From NCBI GenBank assembly GCA_910574715.1, contig CAJTCH010000046.1, positions 1-42,150 on the forward strand: a stretch of DNA of 42,150 nucleotides. Reading direction: 5' to 3'. Within the stretch, counting starts at the first letter, position 1, and each line of letters begins with the position of its first letter. Position numbers and translations under genes: made by a program. Of the stretch, positions 7,835 through 17,262 are shown in pieces. The DNA comes from Lachnospiraceae bacterium. Its GTDB lineage: Bacteria > Bacillota > Clostridia > Lachnospirales > Lachnospiraceae. A model generated the notes under the pieces. The model was given only the letters and a program-made list of their open reading frames with translations. It searched no databases and had not been told where the DNA came from.

Positions 7835-9622
7835 ATGGATGTGAAAAACAGGAAGAGGAATCTGATCCGCCATTTTTTCGACGGGTCTAAGAGATATTTT
7901 GCAATAGCGGTGCTGGCGTCTCTGACGACGACGGGTCTGAATGCGCTGACGCCTCAGATCTTCCGGTTCAGTATTGATTCGGTGCTGGGAGGGGATAAGT
8001 ATGAGTATTTGTCAGAACACCTCTGGATGCTGGCGGTTCTGCTGGTTGCCGTTGCGCTGCTGTCAGGGATATCACAGTACATATGCCGGTCGAACACGGC
8101 TATGGCGGGAGAGACATTTGCGAAGAATATGCGGGATGAATTGTTTACCCATGTGCAGAAGCTGCCTATGGAGTGGCATGATCAGAACCAGACCGGCGAT
8201 ATCATACAGAGGTGTACCTCGGACGTGGAGGTGATCCGTAATTTCGTGGTGACCCAATTGCTGGAGGTATTTCGTACCGTATTTCTGATTGTGACGTCTT
8301 TCGCGATGATGATGTCGATGAATGTAAGATTGTCTCTGGTGGTTCTGTTGTTTGTTCCGGTTGTTATCATATATTCGGCGGTATTCTACCGGCTGATCGC
8401 GAAGCGTTTCATAGTGGCGGACGAGGCGGAAGGGGAGCTGTCGACGGTGGTGCAGGAGAACGCCACCGGAGTCCGTGTGGTACGTGCGTTCGGCCGTGAG
8501 CGGTTTGAGATGGACCGGTTTCGGGAGAAGAATGAGATATTTGCGAATCTGTGGATCAGGCTTGGGACCCTGTCAGGGTTATACTGGGGCGTGGGCGATC
8601 TGATCACGGGGCTTCAGGTGGTTACGGTTATCGTGCTGGGAACGGCGGAAGCAGTACAAGGCAGCATCTCCGTCGGAGAATTTATTGCATTTGCATCGTA
8701 CAATACGACGCTGGTATGGCCGATCCGCGGGCTTGGACGTATCCTTTCGGATATGAGCAAGGCGGGGGTCTCTTTCGAGCGTGTGGATTATATCATCCGG
8801 GCCGGAGAGGAATCCTATGAAGAACCAGAGAAGGCGGACAGTTCCCTGAGGGAGATGCCGGATAAGAGCGATATCGTATTCGACCATGTGAATTTCGGAT
8901 ACGAAGACGGCAAGACTGTGTTATCGGATATCAGCTTCCGGATCCCGGCGGGATGTACGTTTGGTATCCTTGGGGGCACCGGCAGCGGCAAGTCGACGAT
9001 CGTGCAGCTGTTGATGCGTCTCTATGAACTTGCGGACGGACAAGGAAGTATCAGGATTGGCGGGAAGGATATCCGTGAGATCCCGCTTCACGAACTGCGG
9101 GGCCTGGTGGGTATGGTCCTGCAGGAGCCGTTCTTGTATTCCAGGACGATCCGGGAGAATATAGCCGCGTCTGCGCCGGATGCGTCCATGGAGGAGATCC
9201 GCCGTGCGGCGAAGATTGCCTGTATTGATGATGCGGTCATGGCATTTCCGGACGGATACGACACATTGGTAGGGGAGCGGGGCGTCACGCTCTCCGGCGG
9301 CCAGCGCCAGAGGGTTGCGATCGCCAGGATGCTGCTTGAAAAGGCGCCGATCATGGTGTTTGACGATTCCCTGTCTGCGGTGGATTCCCAGACAGATGCA
9401 CGGATACGCAGAGCGCTTGGCGAGCATATGAAGGAGACGACGGTGATCCTGATCTCCCATCGGATCACCACGCTTATGGGAGCAGATCAGATCATGGTGC
9501 TGAACCGCGGACGCATGGAGGAATCAGGTACGCATTATGAGCTGATCAAGAATGGCGGACTGTATCAGAAGATCTATGAGATACAGATGAGCCAGGATGA
9601 CAGAGAGAGGATGGAGGTGTAG
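7835..9622 (+). CDS. ABC exporter half-transporter, degenerate-site subunit
   Basis: The 595-residue protein joins a six-helix exporter membrane domain (about 1-310) to an ATPase domain (about 345-595). The ATPase domain has Walker A GGTGSGKST, signature LSGGQRQR and Walker B IMVFDDSLSAVD. Aspartate replaces the catalytic glutamate after Walker B, as in the non-hydrolysing subunit of heterodimeric exporters of the BmrC/LmrC type. I start at ATG 7835, where GGAGAG lies 6 bases upstream, rather than at the longer open frame from 7784, which has no ribosome site. The partner starts 3 bases after the stop. The substrate (drug, lipid or peptide) cannot be told from sequence. Confidence 0.92.
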   Translation: MDVKNRKRNLIRHFFDGSKRYFAIAVLASLTTTGLNALTPQIFRFSIDSVLGGDKYEYLSEHLWMLAVLLVAVALLSGISQYICRSNTAMAGETFAKNMRDELFTHVQKLPMEWHDQNQTGDIIQRCTSDVEVIRNFVVTQLLEVFRTVFLIVTSFAMMMSMNVRLSLVVLLFVPVVIIYSAVFYRLIAKRFIVADEAEGELSTVVQENATGVRVVRAFGRERFEMDRFREKNEIFANLWIRLGTLSGLYWGVGDLITGLQVVTVIVLGTAEAVQGSISVGEFIAFASYNTTLVWPIRGLGRILSDMSKAGVSFERVDYIIRAGEESYEEPEKADSSLREMPDKSDIVFDHVNFGYEDGKTVLSDISFRIPAGCTFGILGGTGSGKSTIVQLLMRLYELADGQGSIRIGGKDIREIPLHELRGLVGMVLQEPFLYSRTIRENIAASAPDASMEEIRRAAKIACIDDAVMAFPDGYDTLVGERGVTLSGGQRQRVAIARMLLEKAPIMVFDDSLSAVDSQTDARIRRALGEHMKETTVILISHRITTLMGADQIMVLNRGRMEESGTHYELIKNGGLYQKIYEIQMSQDDRERMEV

Positions 9623-9625
9623 AAG

Positions 9626-11458
9626 ATGGCGGCATACGAAGAGCAGGAATATGACAAACCGTTCAGCATCAAGGTATGGGGGAAGATGCTGCCGTTTTTC
9701 AGGCCTTATAAGAGATATTTCGCTGTTACCCTGGGACTCAATATCTTCCTTGCGGGGATCGACGTGGCAGTGCCTCTGTTCCAGAGCTACGCCATCGACC
9801 GTTTTATTACTGCGGACAGGCTAACGGGCCTTTCCGGGTTCGCGCTTGCTTACGCGGCCGTGATCGTGATCCAGACGATGTGCGTCTATTTCTCGGTCCG
9901 CGCGGCGACGACCATTGAGATGAATGTGGGTAAGGATCTGAAGTGGGCGCAGTTCGAACATCTGCAGAGATTATCATTCTCCTACTATAATACGACTCCG
10001 GTGGGATATATCCATGCCAGGGTGATGAGCGATACTTTAAGAATTGCCACGGTGGTTGCCTGGGGGCTTGTGGATATGTTCTGGGCGCTGCTCTATGTGG
10101 TCAGCGTGTTTGGGATCATGTTTTTCCTGAACGTGAGGCTGGCGTTGGTGATCTTGCTGATCGTGCCCTGTATCGCGGTGTTGACGGTCTATTTCCAGAA
10201 TAAGATCCTTCATTGGAACCGGAAGGTGAGGAAGATCAACGCACAGATCACGAGCGCATATAACGAAGGGATCACGGGGGTCAAGACCTCCAAGAGCATG
10301 GGGATCGAGGAGGACAATGAGAAGGCTTTCTTCGAGAGGACGGCACAGATGCACAGGGCGGCAAGCCATTCGGCGAAGCTGAACGCAGTCTATATCCCTA
10401 CGATCCTGCTATTTGGTTCGATTGCGGCGGCGGTAGTGCTGGCACAGGGCGGATACATGGTGAAGGAGGAGATCATGAAGCTTGGGACGCTGTCGGTGTT
10501 CATCTCTTACGCGGTGATCATCTTCGAGCCGATCCAGCAGCTTGCAAGGCTTCTGGCGGAGCTGATCTCCTGTCAGGCGAATATCGAACGTGTGATGGAT
10601 CTTCTGGAGCAGGAGCCGAATGTGGTGGACAGAGCGGAGGTGCTTGAGAAATACGGAGATGCATTTCATCCCAAGAGAGAGAACTGGGAGAAGATCAAGG
10701 GAGATATTGTGTTCGAGGATGTATCCTTCCGGTATCCGGACGGGAAAGAGTTCGTTCTGGAGCATTTCGATCTCCATGTACCGGCGGGCATGAACGTGGC
10801 CATCGTCGGAGAGACCGGGGCGGGCAAATCTACCCTTGTGAACCTGGTGGGCCGCTTCTTCGAACCGACGAAAGGAAGGATCCTGATCGACGGCGTAGAT
10901 TACAGGGAGCGATCCCAGTTATGGCTGCACAGCCAGATCGGCTATGTACTGCAGAACCCGCATTTGTTCTCAGGGACAGTCCGGGAGAACATCCGTTACG
11001 GGAGGCTTACGGCTACTGACGAGGAGGTCGAGGAGGCGGCAGGGAACGTGTCGGCAGACGAGGTCGTGAGGAAGCTTGAGAAGGGATATGACAGCGACGT
11101 AGGAGAGAGCGGCGGGAGGCTCTCTACCGGAGAGAAGCAGTTGATCTCTTTTGCCAGGGCGATCCTGGCCAGTCCCAGTATCTTCGTGTTGGATGAAGCG
11201 ACTTCCTCCATCGACACGCAGACGGAGCAGTTGATCCAACAGGCGACTGCGAGGCTGCTCAAGGGGCATACTTCCTTCATCATCGCACACAGGCTGTCGA
11301 CGATCCGTCAGGCTGATCTGATCCTGGTGGTGAAGGACGGGAAGATCATTGAGCGGGGAACCCACAAGGAGCTGCTTGGCGTCAGAGGATATTATTATGA
11401 GCTGTATTCCAGACAGTTTGAGGAAGAGGCTTCTATGAGGGCATTCCAGAATTTTTAA
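9626..11458 (+). CDS. ABC exporter half-transporter, catalytic subunit
   Basis: The 610-residue partner has an exporter membrane domain (about 1-330) and an ATPase domain (about 365-600). The ATPase domain has Walker A GETGAGKST, Walker B IFVLDEATSSID with the normal catalytic glutamate, and a weakened signature, LSTGEKQ, in place of LSGGQ. The altered signature here and the Asp in the first subunit fall in the same composite ATP site. The other site (this subunit's Walker motifs with LSGGQ from the first) is intact. This is the expected asymmetry of a heterodimer, not decay. GGAGG precedes the ATG. Function beyond export is unknown. Confidence 0.92.
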   Translation: MAAYEEQEYDKPFSIKVWGKMLPFFRPYKRYFAVTLGLNIFLAGIDVAVPLFQSYAIDRFITADRLTGLSGFALAYAAVIVIQTMCVYFSVRAATTIEMNVGKDLKWAQFEHLQRLSFSYYNTTPVGYIHARVMSDTLRIATVVAWGLVDMFWALLYVVSVFGIMFFLNVRLALVILLIVPCIAVLTVYFQNKILHWNRKVRKINAQITSAYNEGITGVKTSKSMGIEEDNEKAFFERTAQMHRAASHSAKLNAVYIPTILLFGSIAAAVVLAQGGYMVKEEIMKLGTLSVFISYAVIIFEPIQQLARLLAELISCQANIERVMDLLEQEPNVVDRAEVLEKYGDAFHPKRENWEKIKGDIVFEDVSFRYPDGKEFVLEHFDLHVPAGMNVAIVGETGAGKSTLVNLVGRFFEPTKGRILIDGVDYRERSQLWLHSQIGYVLQNPHLFSGTVRENIRYGRLTATDEEVEEAAGNVSADEVVRKLEKGYDSDVGESGGRLSTGEKQLISFARAILASPSIFVLDEATSSIDTQTEQLIQQATARLLKGHTSFIIAHRLSTIRQADLILVVKDGKIIERGTHKELLGVRGYYYELYSRQFEEEASMRAFQNF

Positions 11459-11503
11459 GAACCATTTGTGTTTCTCGCCGTATATTAGAGATGAGGTGGG
11501 AAA

Positions 11504-12271
11504 ATGAATGGTATGATATGGACATTACTTGGGACACTTCTGACCTTCTCGGTGACGACGCTTGGAGCGGCGGGAGTGTTCTTCGTGAAGAAGGATATGG
11601 GAGGCAGGATTCAGAGCGGCTTTCTAGGGTTTGCCGGAGGGGTGATGATCGCTGCTTCGGTGTGGTCGCTGCTGCTTCCGGGGATCGAATTCGCGGAGGA
11701 GAACGGGCAGATCAGCTGGCTTGTGATGACCGGCGGGTTTCTTCTGGGCGTGTTGCTTCTTCTGGCGGTGGATTATCTGATCGGGAGATGGGAGAATTTT
11801 GGGGTGAAGAAGAATACCGCCATGTTGGTGACGGCGATCACAGCCCATAATATCCCGGAAGGGATGGCGATCGGGCTTGCGTTCGCACTGGCGGCACAGA
11901 ATCCGGAGGATGCGGCGCTATTTTCCGGGGCGGCAGCGCTTGCCCTTGGGATCGCGATCCAGAATTTCCCGGAGGGGACCGCGGTTGCCCTGCCGCTGAT
12001 CCAGAACGGGTTCAGTAAGAAGAAAGCATTCCTGATCGGAAGCATGTCGGCGGTGGTGGAGCCGGTGTTCGGTGTTGCGGCGGCAGCGCTTGCGGGGACG
12101 GTGAGGGCGGGTATGCCCTGGTTCCTGTCGCTTGCGGCGGGGGCGATGATCTATGTGGTCGTTCAGGAGCTGATACCGGAAGCCAATGCGGGAGAGAATG
12201 AGAAGTCCGGGACTCTGGGATTCATTGTTGGTTTTCTGGTGATGATGATCCTGGATGTGGCACTTGGATAA
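11504..12271 (+). CDS. ZIP family metal transporter
   Basis: This 255-residue integral membrane protein has about eight hydrophobic segments. It carries the ZIP metal-site motif HNIPEGMAIG in the fourth segment (about 109-118) and IQNFPEGTAVALPL in the fifth, where the usual H is N. VVQELIPEA follows near the C-terminus. These are the binuclear metal-site helices of ZIP (ZupT-like) importers of zinc, manganese or iron. A short acidic loop (EENGQ) follows the second helix, and there is no long His-rich loop. AGGTGGG precedes the ATG. It lies 45 bases after the ABC pair and 14 bases before the next lipoprotein gene, so it may be co-transcribed with either. Confidence 0.9.
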   Translation: MNGMIWTLLGTLLTFSVTTLGAAGVFFVKKDMGGRIQSGFLGFAGGVMIAASVWSLLLPGIEFAEENGQISWLVMTGGFLLGVLLLLAVDYLIGRWENFGVKKNTAMLVTAITAHNIPEGMAIGLAFALAAQNPEDAALFSGAAALALGIAIQNFPEGTAVALPLIQNGFSKKKAFLIGSMSAVVEPVFGVAAAALAGTVRAGMPWFLSLAAGAMIYVVVQELIPEANAGENEKSGTLGFIVGFLVMMILDVALG

Positions 12272-12285
12272 GGAAGGAGATACAT

Positions 12286-13641
12286 ATGAGACGAAGCCAT
12301 ATAGCGGCCGTTGCATTAGCGGCGGCCGCAGCCGTATGCGGATTGGCAGGATGTACGAAGGATGAAGGAGAGATAGAGAAGGGGAAGCTGTCCATACTTG
12401 AGAAGGAGAATCCGGAGGATGAGACGGAGCTGTCTGTCCTGTATACGGGAGAGAATATCGGATGGACGGCTGCGATGGAGGAGCTGTGCGAAGAATTCAC
12501 AAGCGAACATCCAGGTATCTCTATCGTCACAGAGCATTCCAACAACGGAAGCTATACGGAGCAGTTGAAAGCCAAGGAAGCGCTGGGGGAATTCCCGGAT
12601 ATCTTCGAGATAGAGGATCCATATATGTTCCTTGAGGCAGATAAGCTTGGGCCGATCTCAGCCGATCTTGGGAAGCTTGCCAAGAACCCCATCCAGATCG
12701 ACGGGGCGGTCTATACACTCCCGTTCTATGATACTTCTATCGGGATCATCTACAATCAGGTTATATTCAAGCAGTATGGGCTGTCCGTACCGGCTACTTA
12801 TGATGAATTTATCAGTGTGTGCGAGACGCTTAAGGAGAATCATGTGGCGCCTCTTGCAGTGGGAGGAAGCCGAAGCGACACCAACAGCAATTGGCTGAAT
12901 TATTTCTTCCTCACCAGGGTAGAGGCGAAGAATCCCGGATGGCAGAAGAAGAGGGAAGCCGGCGAGGTATCCTTCCAGGATGAGGATATGCTTGAGGTCC
13001 TGAAGGAATATCAGGAATTCATGAGCGGCAGCTTCGTTCTTGAAGATTCCATCAATATGAATGATAATCAGATCATTGTACAGCTCCTGAATCAGAAGGC
13101 TGCGATGTTTCTGACAGAGCCAAGTATGTTTACAGAGATCCTGGAATCCTACCCGCTGGCCAGCGAATCGGATAAGACGACCCTGGGTGAAGAGCTTGAG
13201 GAGGATCCGCTGCAGTTCCGAATGGGCTGGTTCTATATGCCGGATCAGAAGGGGGAACCGGTGGTGATCCATAAGTCAGGATCGCAGCTTGCGATCTCAA
13301 GGGAATGTGCCGCGGATCCAGAGAAGAAGGCGGCGGCAGAGAAGTTCCTGAAATTCAGCTATCAGAAGGAGAATTACCGCAAGATTCTGCAGGCGATGTA
13401 TGCCATGCCTACGACGAAGGACGCCGTACTGTATGCGGCGCCAATCGTGCAGCAGAATCTCCTTACTTCTTACCGGTATGCGGATAAGATCGAGACATAT
13501 TTCGGTAATTTTGAGACGCCGGAGAATTTCACGCAGGATATGGAGAATATCTTGTATTCTCTGGCAACGAATACCATTCATGTGGAGACGGCGGCAAGGC
13601 GGCTGGATGAATCATGGAATGATGCGCAGACCATACATTAG
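12286..13641 (+). CDS. sugar-binding-type lipoprotein linked to a two-component system
   Basis: The 451-residue protein has a lipoprotein signal (MRRSHIAAVALAAAAAVCG) with lipobox LAGC (Cys about 23), then an extracellular solute-binding fold of family 1 type (ELSVLYTGENIGWTAAMEEL...). GAVYTLPFYDTSIGIIYN and the NSNWLNYFF region fit sugar-binding proteins. No permease gene accompanies it. The next genes, starting 10 bases after its stop, are a YesM-type kinase and a YesN-type regulator. I infer it may present ligand to the kinase, as in three-component sugar sensors, or serve the transporter at 18642-20410. AAGGAG lies 6 bases before the ATG. Confidence 0.85.
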   Translation: MRRSHIAAVALAAAAAVCGLAGCTKDEGEIEKGKLSILEKENPEDETELSVLYTGENIGWTAAMEELCEEFTSEHPGISIVTEHSNNGSYTEQLKAKEALGEFPDIFEIEDPYMFLEADKLGPISADLGKLAKNPIQIDGAVYTLPFYDTSIGIIYNQVIFKQYGLSVPATYDEFISVCETLKENHVAPLAVGGSRSDTNSNWLNYFFLTRVEAKNPGWQKKREAGEVSFQDEDMLEVLKEYQEFMSGSFVLEDSINMNDNQIIVQLLNQKAAMFLTEPSMFTEILESYPLASESDKTTLGEELEEDPLQFRMGWFYMPDQKGEPVVIHKSGSQLAISRECAADPEKKAAAEKFLKFSYQKENYRKILQAMYAMPTTKDAVLYAAPIVQQNLLTSYRYADKIETYFGNFETPENFTQDMENILYSLATNTIHVETAARRLDESWNDAQTIH

Positions 13642-13651
13642 GAGAAGAGGA

Positions 13652-15511
13652 ATGAGACACAGAGAAGGGAAAGAGCGGCCGTTTGTCAGCCTGTTTATCA
13701 AGTCCGTAGTCGTGCTGATACTGATCGGGATCCTGCCGCTGCTGGTGATGGGGATCGCGATCTACAATGCGTATGCGGAATCCATCAAGGAGAATCTGCT
13801 GTCTAATATGTACCGGACCACGTTGTCTATCGGCAGAGGGGTGGAGAGTGTGTACCAGGATATGGTGGACAATACGAATTATCTGTATGAATACCGGATC
13901 ACCGGGTATGATTACTTCTATGAACTCATGGAGGATGATTCTATACAGGAGAAGCGAAGGACGGTGATGATGTCGGGGATCCTTGAATCCATCCTGTACC
14001 GGAATCCCTGCATTGACCATGTGTTCTTCATAACGGTGGACGGAAGGCAGTATTCGGTAGTCCGTTCCTCGGAGGCTGTGCTCTCTTCGGAGGCTGCCGA
14101 GAGATGGAACCGGCAGTATTATGACAGGGATCGGAAGCAGGCGCAGCTGATACCGACGCATCTGACGGATTACTATTACTATCCGCAGATGTTGGATTTC
14201 ACCATAGCCAGGAATATCAGGAATACCAAGACGATCCAGTCAGCCGACGAAGAGGTGATCGGAACCTTGTATATTGACGTCAATATCAAGGCATTGTCCG
14301 ATGTGGTAAATGAAACGGAATTGAACGCGGGAAGCGAGATGTATATCGTAGACAAGAAGGAGAAAGTATTCGTCTATCACCCGGATGCGGGCCGGATCAA
14401 TCAGGAATTGGGAGAACTGGCAGAATATCTGCCTGAAATGGATGCCCGGTATCAGTACATAATCGCAGACGGCATGTACTATATCTACAGTTACATCGAA
14501 GGGACCGACTGGATCGCGGTTCACAAGATTCCCAGGTTCAACCTGGAGAACAGCTATCAGGAGATCCGTAACAATACGATACTGATCATCTGTATCAGCG
14601 TGGTTTTGCTTCTGTTCTTGTATTATTTCTATTCCAGGAAGACCAGCATGCCGATCCTGCAGCTGAAGACAGCCATGGAGAAGATTCAGCAAGGGGAGCT
14701 TGATACCAGGGTAACGGTGGAGTCGAATGATGAGATCGGGTTCCTTGCGAAGGGATTGAATAAGATGACGGAGAATCTGCAGGGGCATATCAAGAAGGTC
14801 TATATCGCGGAGATCCGGCAGAGGGAGGCACAGATCGAGATCTTGAAGACGCAGATACAGCCCCACTATCTCTATAATACATTAGATGTGATCCGTATGA
14901 CGGCGGTGATGAATGACGATTTCCAGACGGCGGGTCTTCTGGACGGGCTTTCCGGGCAGTTAAAATACCTGATCGGCGGGGCGAGGGAGATCGTCACATT
15001 GCGGGATGAGATTGAGAATGTGGAGAATTACTTCAAGATCGTCAGGGTTCGCTACGAGAACCGGTTTGATCTGGAGATCAATGTGGATGAAGAGCTTCTA
15101 AGCCTTAAGGTGCCCCAACTGATTCTTCAGCCGGTCGTTGAAAATGCGGTGAAGTATGGGCTGCGTCCGAGGGAGGCGAGCGGCATTATCGCGGTCAATG
15201 TACAGGTGGAAGAAGATAAGCTCCTGATCAGTGTGATGGACAATGGTCTTGGCATGACGCCCCAGAAGCTTAAGGAAGTGCAGGAGCTGCTTAAGAATAA
15301 GGAGACGGTGAATCATCCCAGGAGCAAGAAGGCGAGTATCGGCCTTAAGAATGCCCATGACAGGGTAAAACTGATCCTTGGGGAAGAGTATGGGATGGAG
15401 ATCATCAGCTACGAAGGAATTGGGACGATCGTCAAATACATATTACCGGTAATGAGAGAAGAGGAGAAATGGACCGTACCGATAATGAAGGAGGAGGAGA
15501 GCCATGTTTAA
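13652..15511 (+). CDS. YesM-type sensor histidine kinase
   Basis: The 619-residue membrane kinase has a first membrane segment (about 15-40), a large extracellular dCache-like sensor (about 45-300) and a second segment (about 305-325). A HAMP linker (MPILQLKTAMEKIQQGELDTRV), a His_kinase domain with QIQPHYLYNTLDVIR (H405 phosphoacceptor) and an ATPase domain with ENAVKYGLRP (N box) and DNGLGM (G box) follow. I start at ATG 13652, after GGAGAAGAGG, because the longer open frame from 13400 would run through the preceding lipoprotein gene. It overlaps the regulator gene by 8 bases. The neighbours point to sensing an oligosaccharide or its complex with the lipoprotein. Confidence 0.93.
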   Translation: MRHREGKERPFVSLFIKSVVVLILIGILPLLVMGIAIYNAYAESIKENLLSNMYRTTLSIGRGVESVYQDMVDNTNYLYEYRITGYDYFYELMEDDSIQEKRRTVMMSGILESILYRNPCIDHVFFITVDGRQYSVVRSSEAVLSSEAAERWNRQYYDRDRKQAQLIPTHLTDYYYYPQMLDFTIARNIRNTKTIQSADEEVIGTLYIDVNIKALSDVVNETELNAGSEMYIVDKKEKVFVYHPDAGRINQELGELAEYLPEMDARYQYIIADGMYYIYSYIEGTDWIAVHKIPRFNLENSYQEIRNNTILIICISVVLLLFLYYFYSRKTSMPILQLKTAMEKIQQGELDTRVTVESNDEIGFLAKGLNKMTENLQGHIKKVYIAEIRQREAQIEILKTQIQPHYLYNTLDVIRMTAVMNDDFQTAGLLDGLSGQLKYLIGGAREIVTLRDEIENVENYFKIVRVRYENRFDLEINVDEELLSLKVPQLILQPVVENAVKYGLRPREASGIIAVNVQVEEDKLLISVMDNGLGMTPQKLKEVQELLKNKETVNHPRSKKASIGLKNAHDRVKLILGEEYGMEIISYEGIGTIVKYILPVMREEEKWTVPIMKEEESHV

Positions 15512-17078
15512 GGTGATACTGGCAGATGATGAGCCGGTGATCATAAGAGGGCTTAGGAAATTGATCGCATGGGACAAGCTGGACGCAGAGGTGATCGCGG
15601 ATGCCTGCGACGGAGAGGAGCTGCTTCGCAAGGTGCAGAAGCTCCAGCCGGATATCATCGTCTCAGACGTGGCGATGCCCAAGATGACGGGTCTGGATGT
15701 GATCGAGGAGATCAGGAAGAACGATTGGAATGTGAAGGTTATATTCTTAAGCGGCTATCAGGAATTCGACTATGTGAAGAAGGCTTTGAGCCGGGAAGCC
15801 GTGGATTATCTGCTTAAGCCGGTTGGGAAGGAAGAACTGGAGCATGCCATTACCAGGGCAGAGCAGATGCTTCGCACAGACCATCCCATGGAATACTGGC
15901 AGGCGAGAAAGAATGATGTAGAGCAGGTGTTCCAGAAGATCAACTCGGAATATGAGTCAAGGAACCTGTATCAGCATTTTCAGGAGATCGGGATCGATAC
16001 GGCAGGAAAGGTGTTCGTGGGAGTCAGCCTGATGCTTCCGCCTTCTTTCGGCGCGCGCATGGAAGACCAGAATATGTATGAGCTGATGCGGTTCTCCATC
16101 TTCCAGAAGATCAATGAACATCTGAAACAGAATAAGAACGGATTCGTGATCAAGCGGGATATAGATATCAACAATCTGATCCTTCTGGGGAATGACGAGA
16201 AAGAGGTGGGGGAGGAGGTCGCGTGGATCTGCCGGTGGATCCGGGAGCAGTATCATGTGCGGCTGGTCGTTGGGATCGGGAAGGCGGCGGAGCAGATCAG
16301 CGAACTGAAATATGCGTATAAGACGGCCAAGTTCTCCTGCCAGCTTTATTATTTCTGTGAGGAGGATGTAATACGGTATGACGGGATAACGCGGGAATTT
16401 CATTCCTCCTTCGATGATTATACGGAGATGTACAGCCGGATGCGGCAGGCCATTTTCAACAGGGAAGAGGATTGGATCAATGATCTGGAGGCGTTGATGG
16501 ATACCATAGAGAACCTGCATTACGGCAACCGTTATGCAGCGGAGAACCGCTGCGTCGCCATGCTGCTGGATTTGCTCAGGGAGATACAGGAATATACGAA
16601 GCTTAACGAGAAGGACCGGAAGAGTTTCGAGACATTTGTATCCAACACCAGGCAGATGAATACATACAGAGAATTGCGGTTATTCATCAGGAAGAATCTC
16701 AAGAGCTTCGTGGAAGGCGCGCTCTCGGCGGAAAATGTCAAGGAGAGAGATGTGATTCGGCATGTAAAATATTACATCAGGGAACATTACGCGGAGGATA
16801 TCAAGCTGGGGAAGCTGGCAGATATGGTTTATATGAATCCTTATTATTTCAGTTCCTTCTTCAAGAAGGAGACGGGTCAGAACTTCAAGAACTATCTGAT
16901 CGAGGTGCGGATGAAGGCGGCGGTCAAGCTTCTGATGGAATCAGACGTCACCTCATATCATCTGGCGAATGCGGTCGGCTATAAGGATGTGAAGACATTT
17001 GTGGAGAAATTCAGAGGATATTACGGGGAGACGCCGACGGAATATAAAAAAAACAGGAAAGAAAACGGGGTTTTTTAA
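15504..17078 (+). CDS. YesN-type response regulator, AraC DNA-binding domain
   Basis: The 524-residue regulator has an N-terminal receiver (about 1-120) with acidic pocket DDEP, phospho-acceptor D55 in IIVSDVAMPKMTG, and the conserved K in YLLKPVGKEEL. A long middle region (about 130-410) of the type seen in YesN proteins follows. The C-terminal AraC double helix-turn-helix (about 420-520) has YMNPYYFSSFFKKETGQNF and GYKDVKTFVEKFRGYYGETPTEYK. It should activate the sugar genes starting at 17263 when phosphorylated by the kinase. GGAGGAGGAG precedes the ATG inside the kinase gene. Confidence 0.94.
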   Translation: MFKVILADDEPVIIRGLRKLIAWDKLDAEVIADACDGEELLRKVQKLQPDIIVSDVAMPKMTGLDVIEEIRKNDWNVKVIFLSGYQEFDYVKKALSREAVDYLLKPVGKEELEHAITRAEQMLRTDHPMEYWQARKNDVEQVFQKINSEYESRNLYQHFQEIGIDTAGKVFVGVSLMLPPSFGARMEDQNMYELMRFSIFQKINEHLKQNKNGFVIKRDIDINNLILLGNDEKEVGEEVAWICRWIREQYHVRLVVGIGKAAEQISELKYAYKTAKFSCQLYYFCEEDVIRYDGITREFHSSFDDYTEMYSRMRQAIFNREEDWINDLEALMDTIENLHYGNRYAAENRCVAMLLDLLREIQEYTKLNEKDRKSFETFVSNTRQMNTYRELRLFIRKNLKSFVEGALSAENVKERDVIRHVKYYIREHYAEDIKLGKLADMVYMNPYYFSSFFKKETGQNFKNYLIEVRMKAAVKLLMESDVTSYHLANAVGYKDVKTFVEKFRGYYGETPTEYKKNRKENGVF

Positions 17079-17151
17079 TATCTTCTGGTGAGAATTTAAG
17101 AATTGGAATCGGAAATATTGATTAAAAAAACAATTCATATTATCCTCATTT

Positions 17152-17206
17152 TATACAAAATGTATAGAAGGAAGACAAATGCGAAGCATTTTTGAAAACG
17201 TCTTCC
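17152..17206 (+). promoter_or_regulatory. operator, leader hairpin and cre-like site before the transporter genes
   Basis: Three elements are packed here. TATACA-aaa-TGTATA (17152-17166) is a perfect 15-bp palindrome and could double as a -10 region or an operator. GGAAGAC (17170-17176) pairs with GTCTTCC (17200-17206) and encloses a smaller perfect hairpin, AAATGC-gaa-GCATTT (17177-17191). TTGAAAACGTCTTCC (17192-17206) resembles a CcpA cre site, with only its last positions off. A weak promoter, TTGATT-17-TATCCT (17118-17146), lies upstream. Catabolite repression plus specific control of the sugar genes is the natural reading, but it is untested. Confidence 0.5.
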
Positions 17207-17262
17207 GACGAATTGCCGCCGAACGAAAAGTGAGGGGGCGCTACATTAAAGGAGGTAGGATT

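Noticed and set aside
7835..11458. Altered Walker B and signature residues as signs of a dying ABC transporter.
   Set aside because: Both changes fall in a single composite site and the other site is complete, which is normal for heterodimeric exporters.
13400..13651. N-terminal extension of the histidine-kinase frame.
   Set aside because: It overlaps the preceding lipoprotein gene in another frame, has no ribosome site, and the membrane segment starts after ATG 13652.
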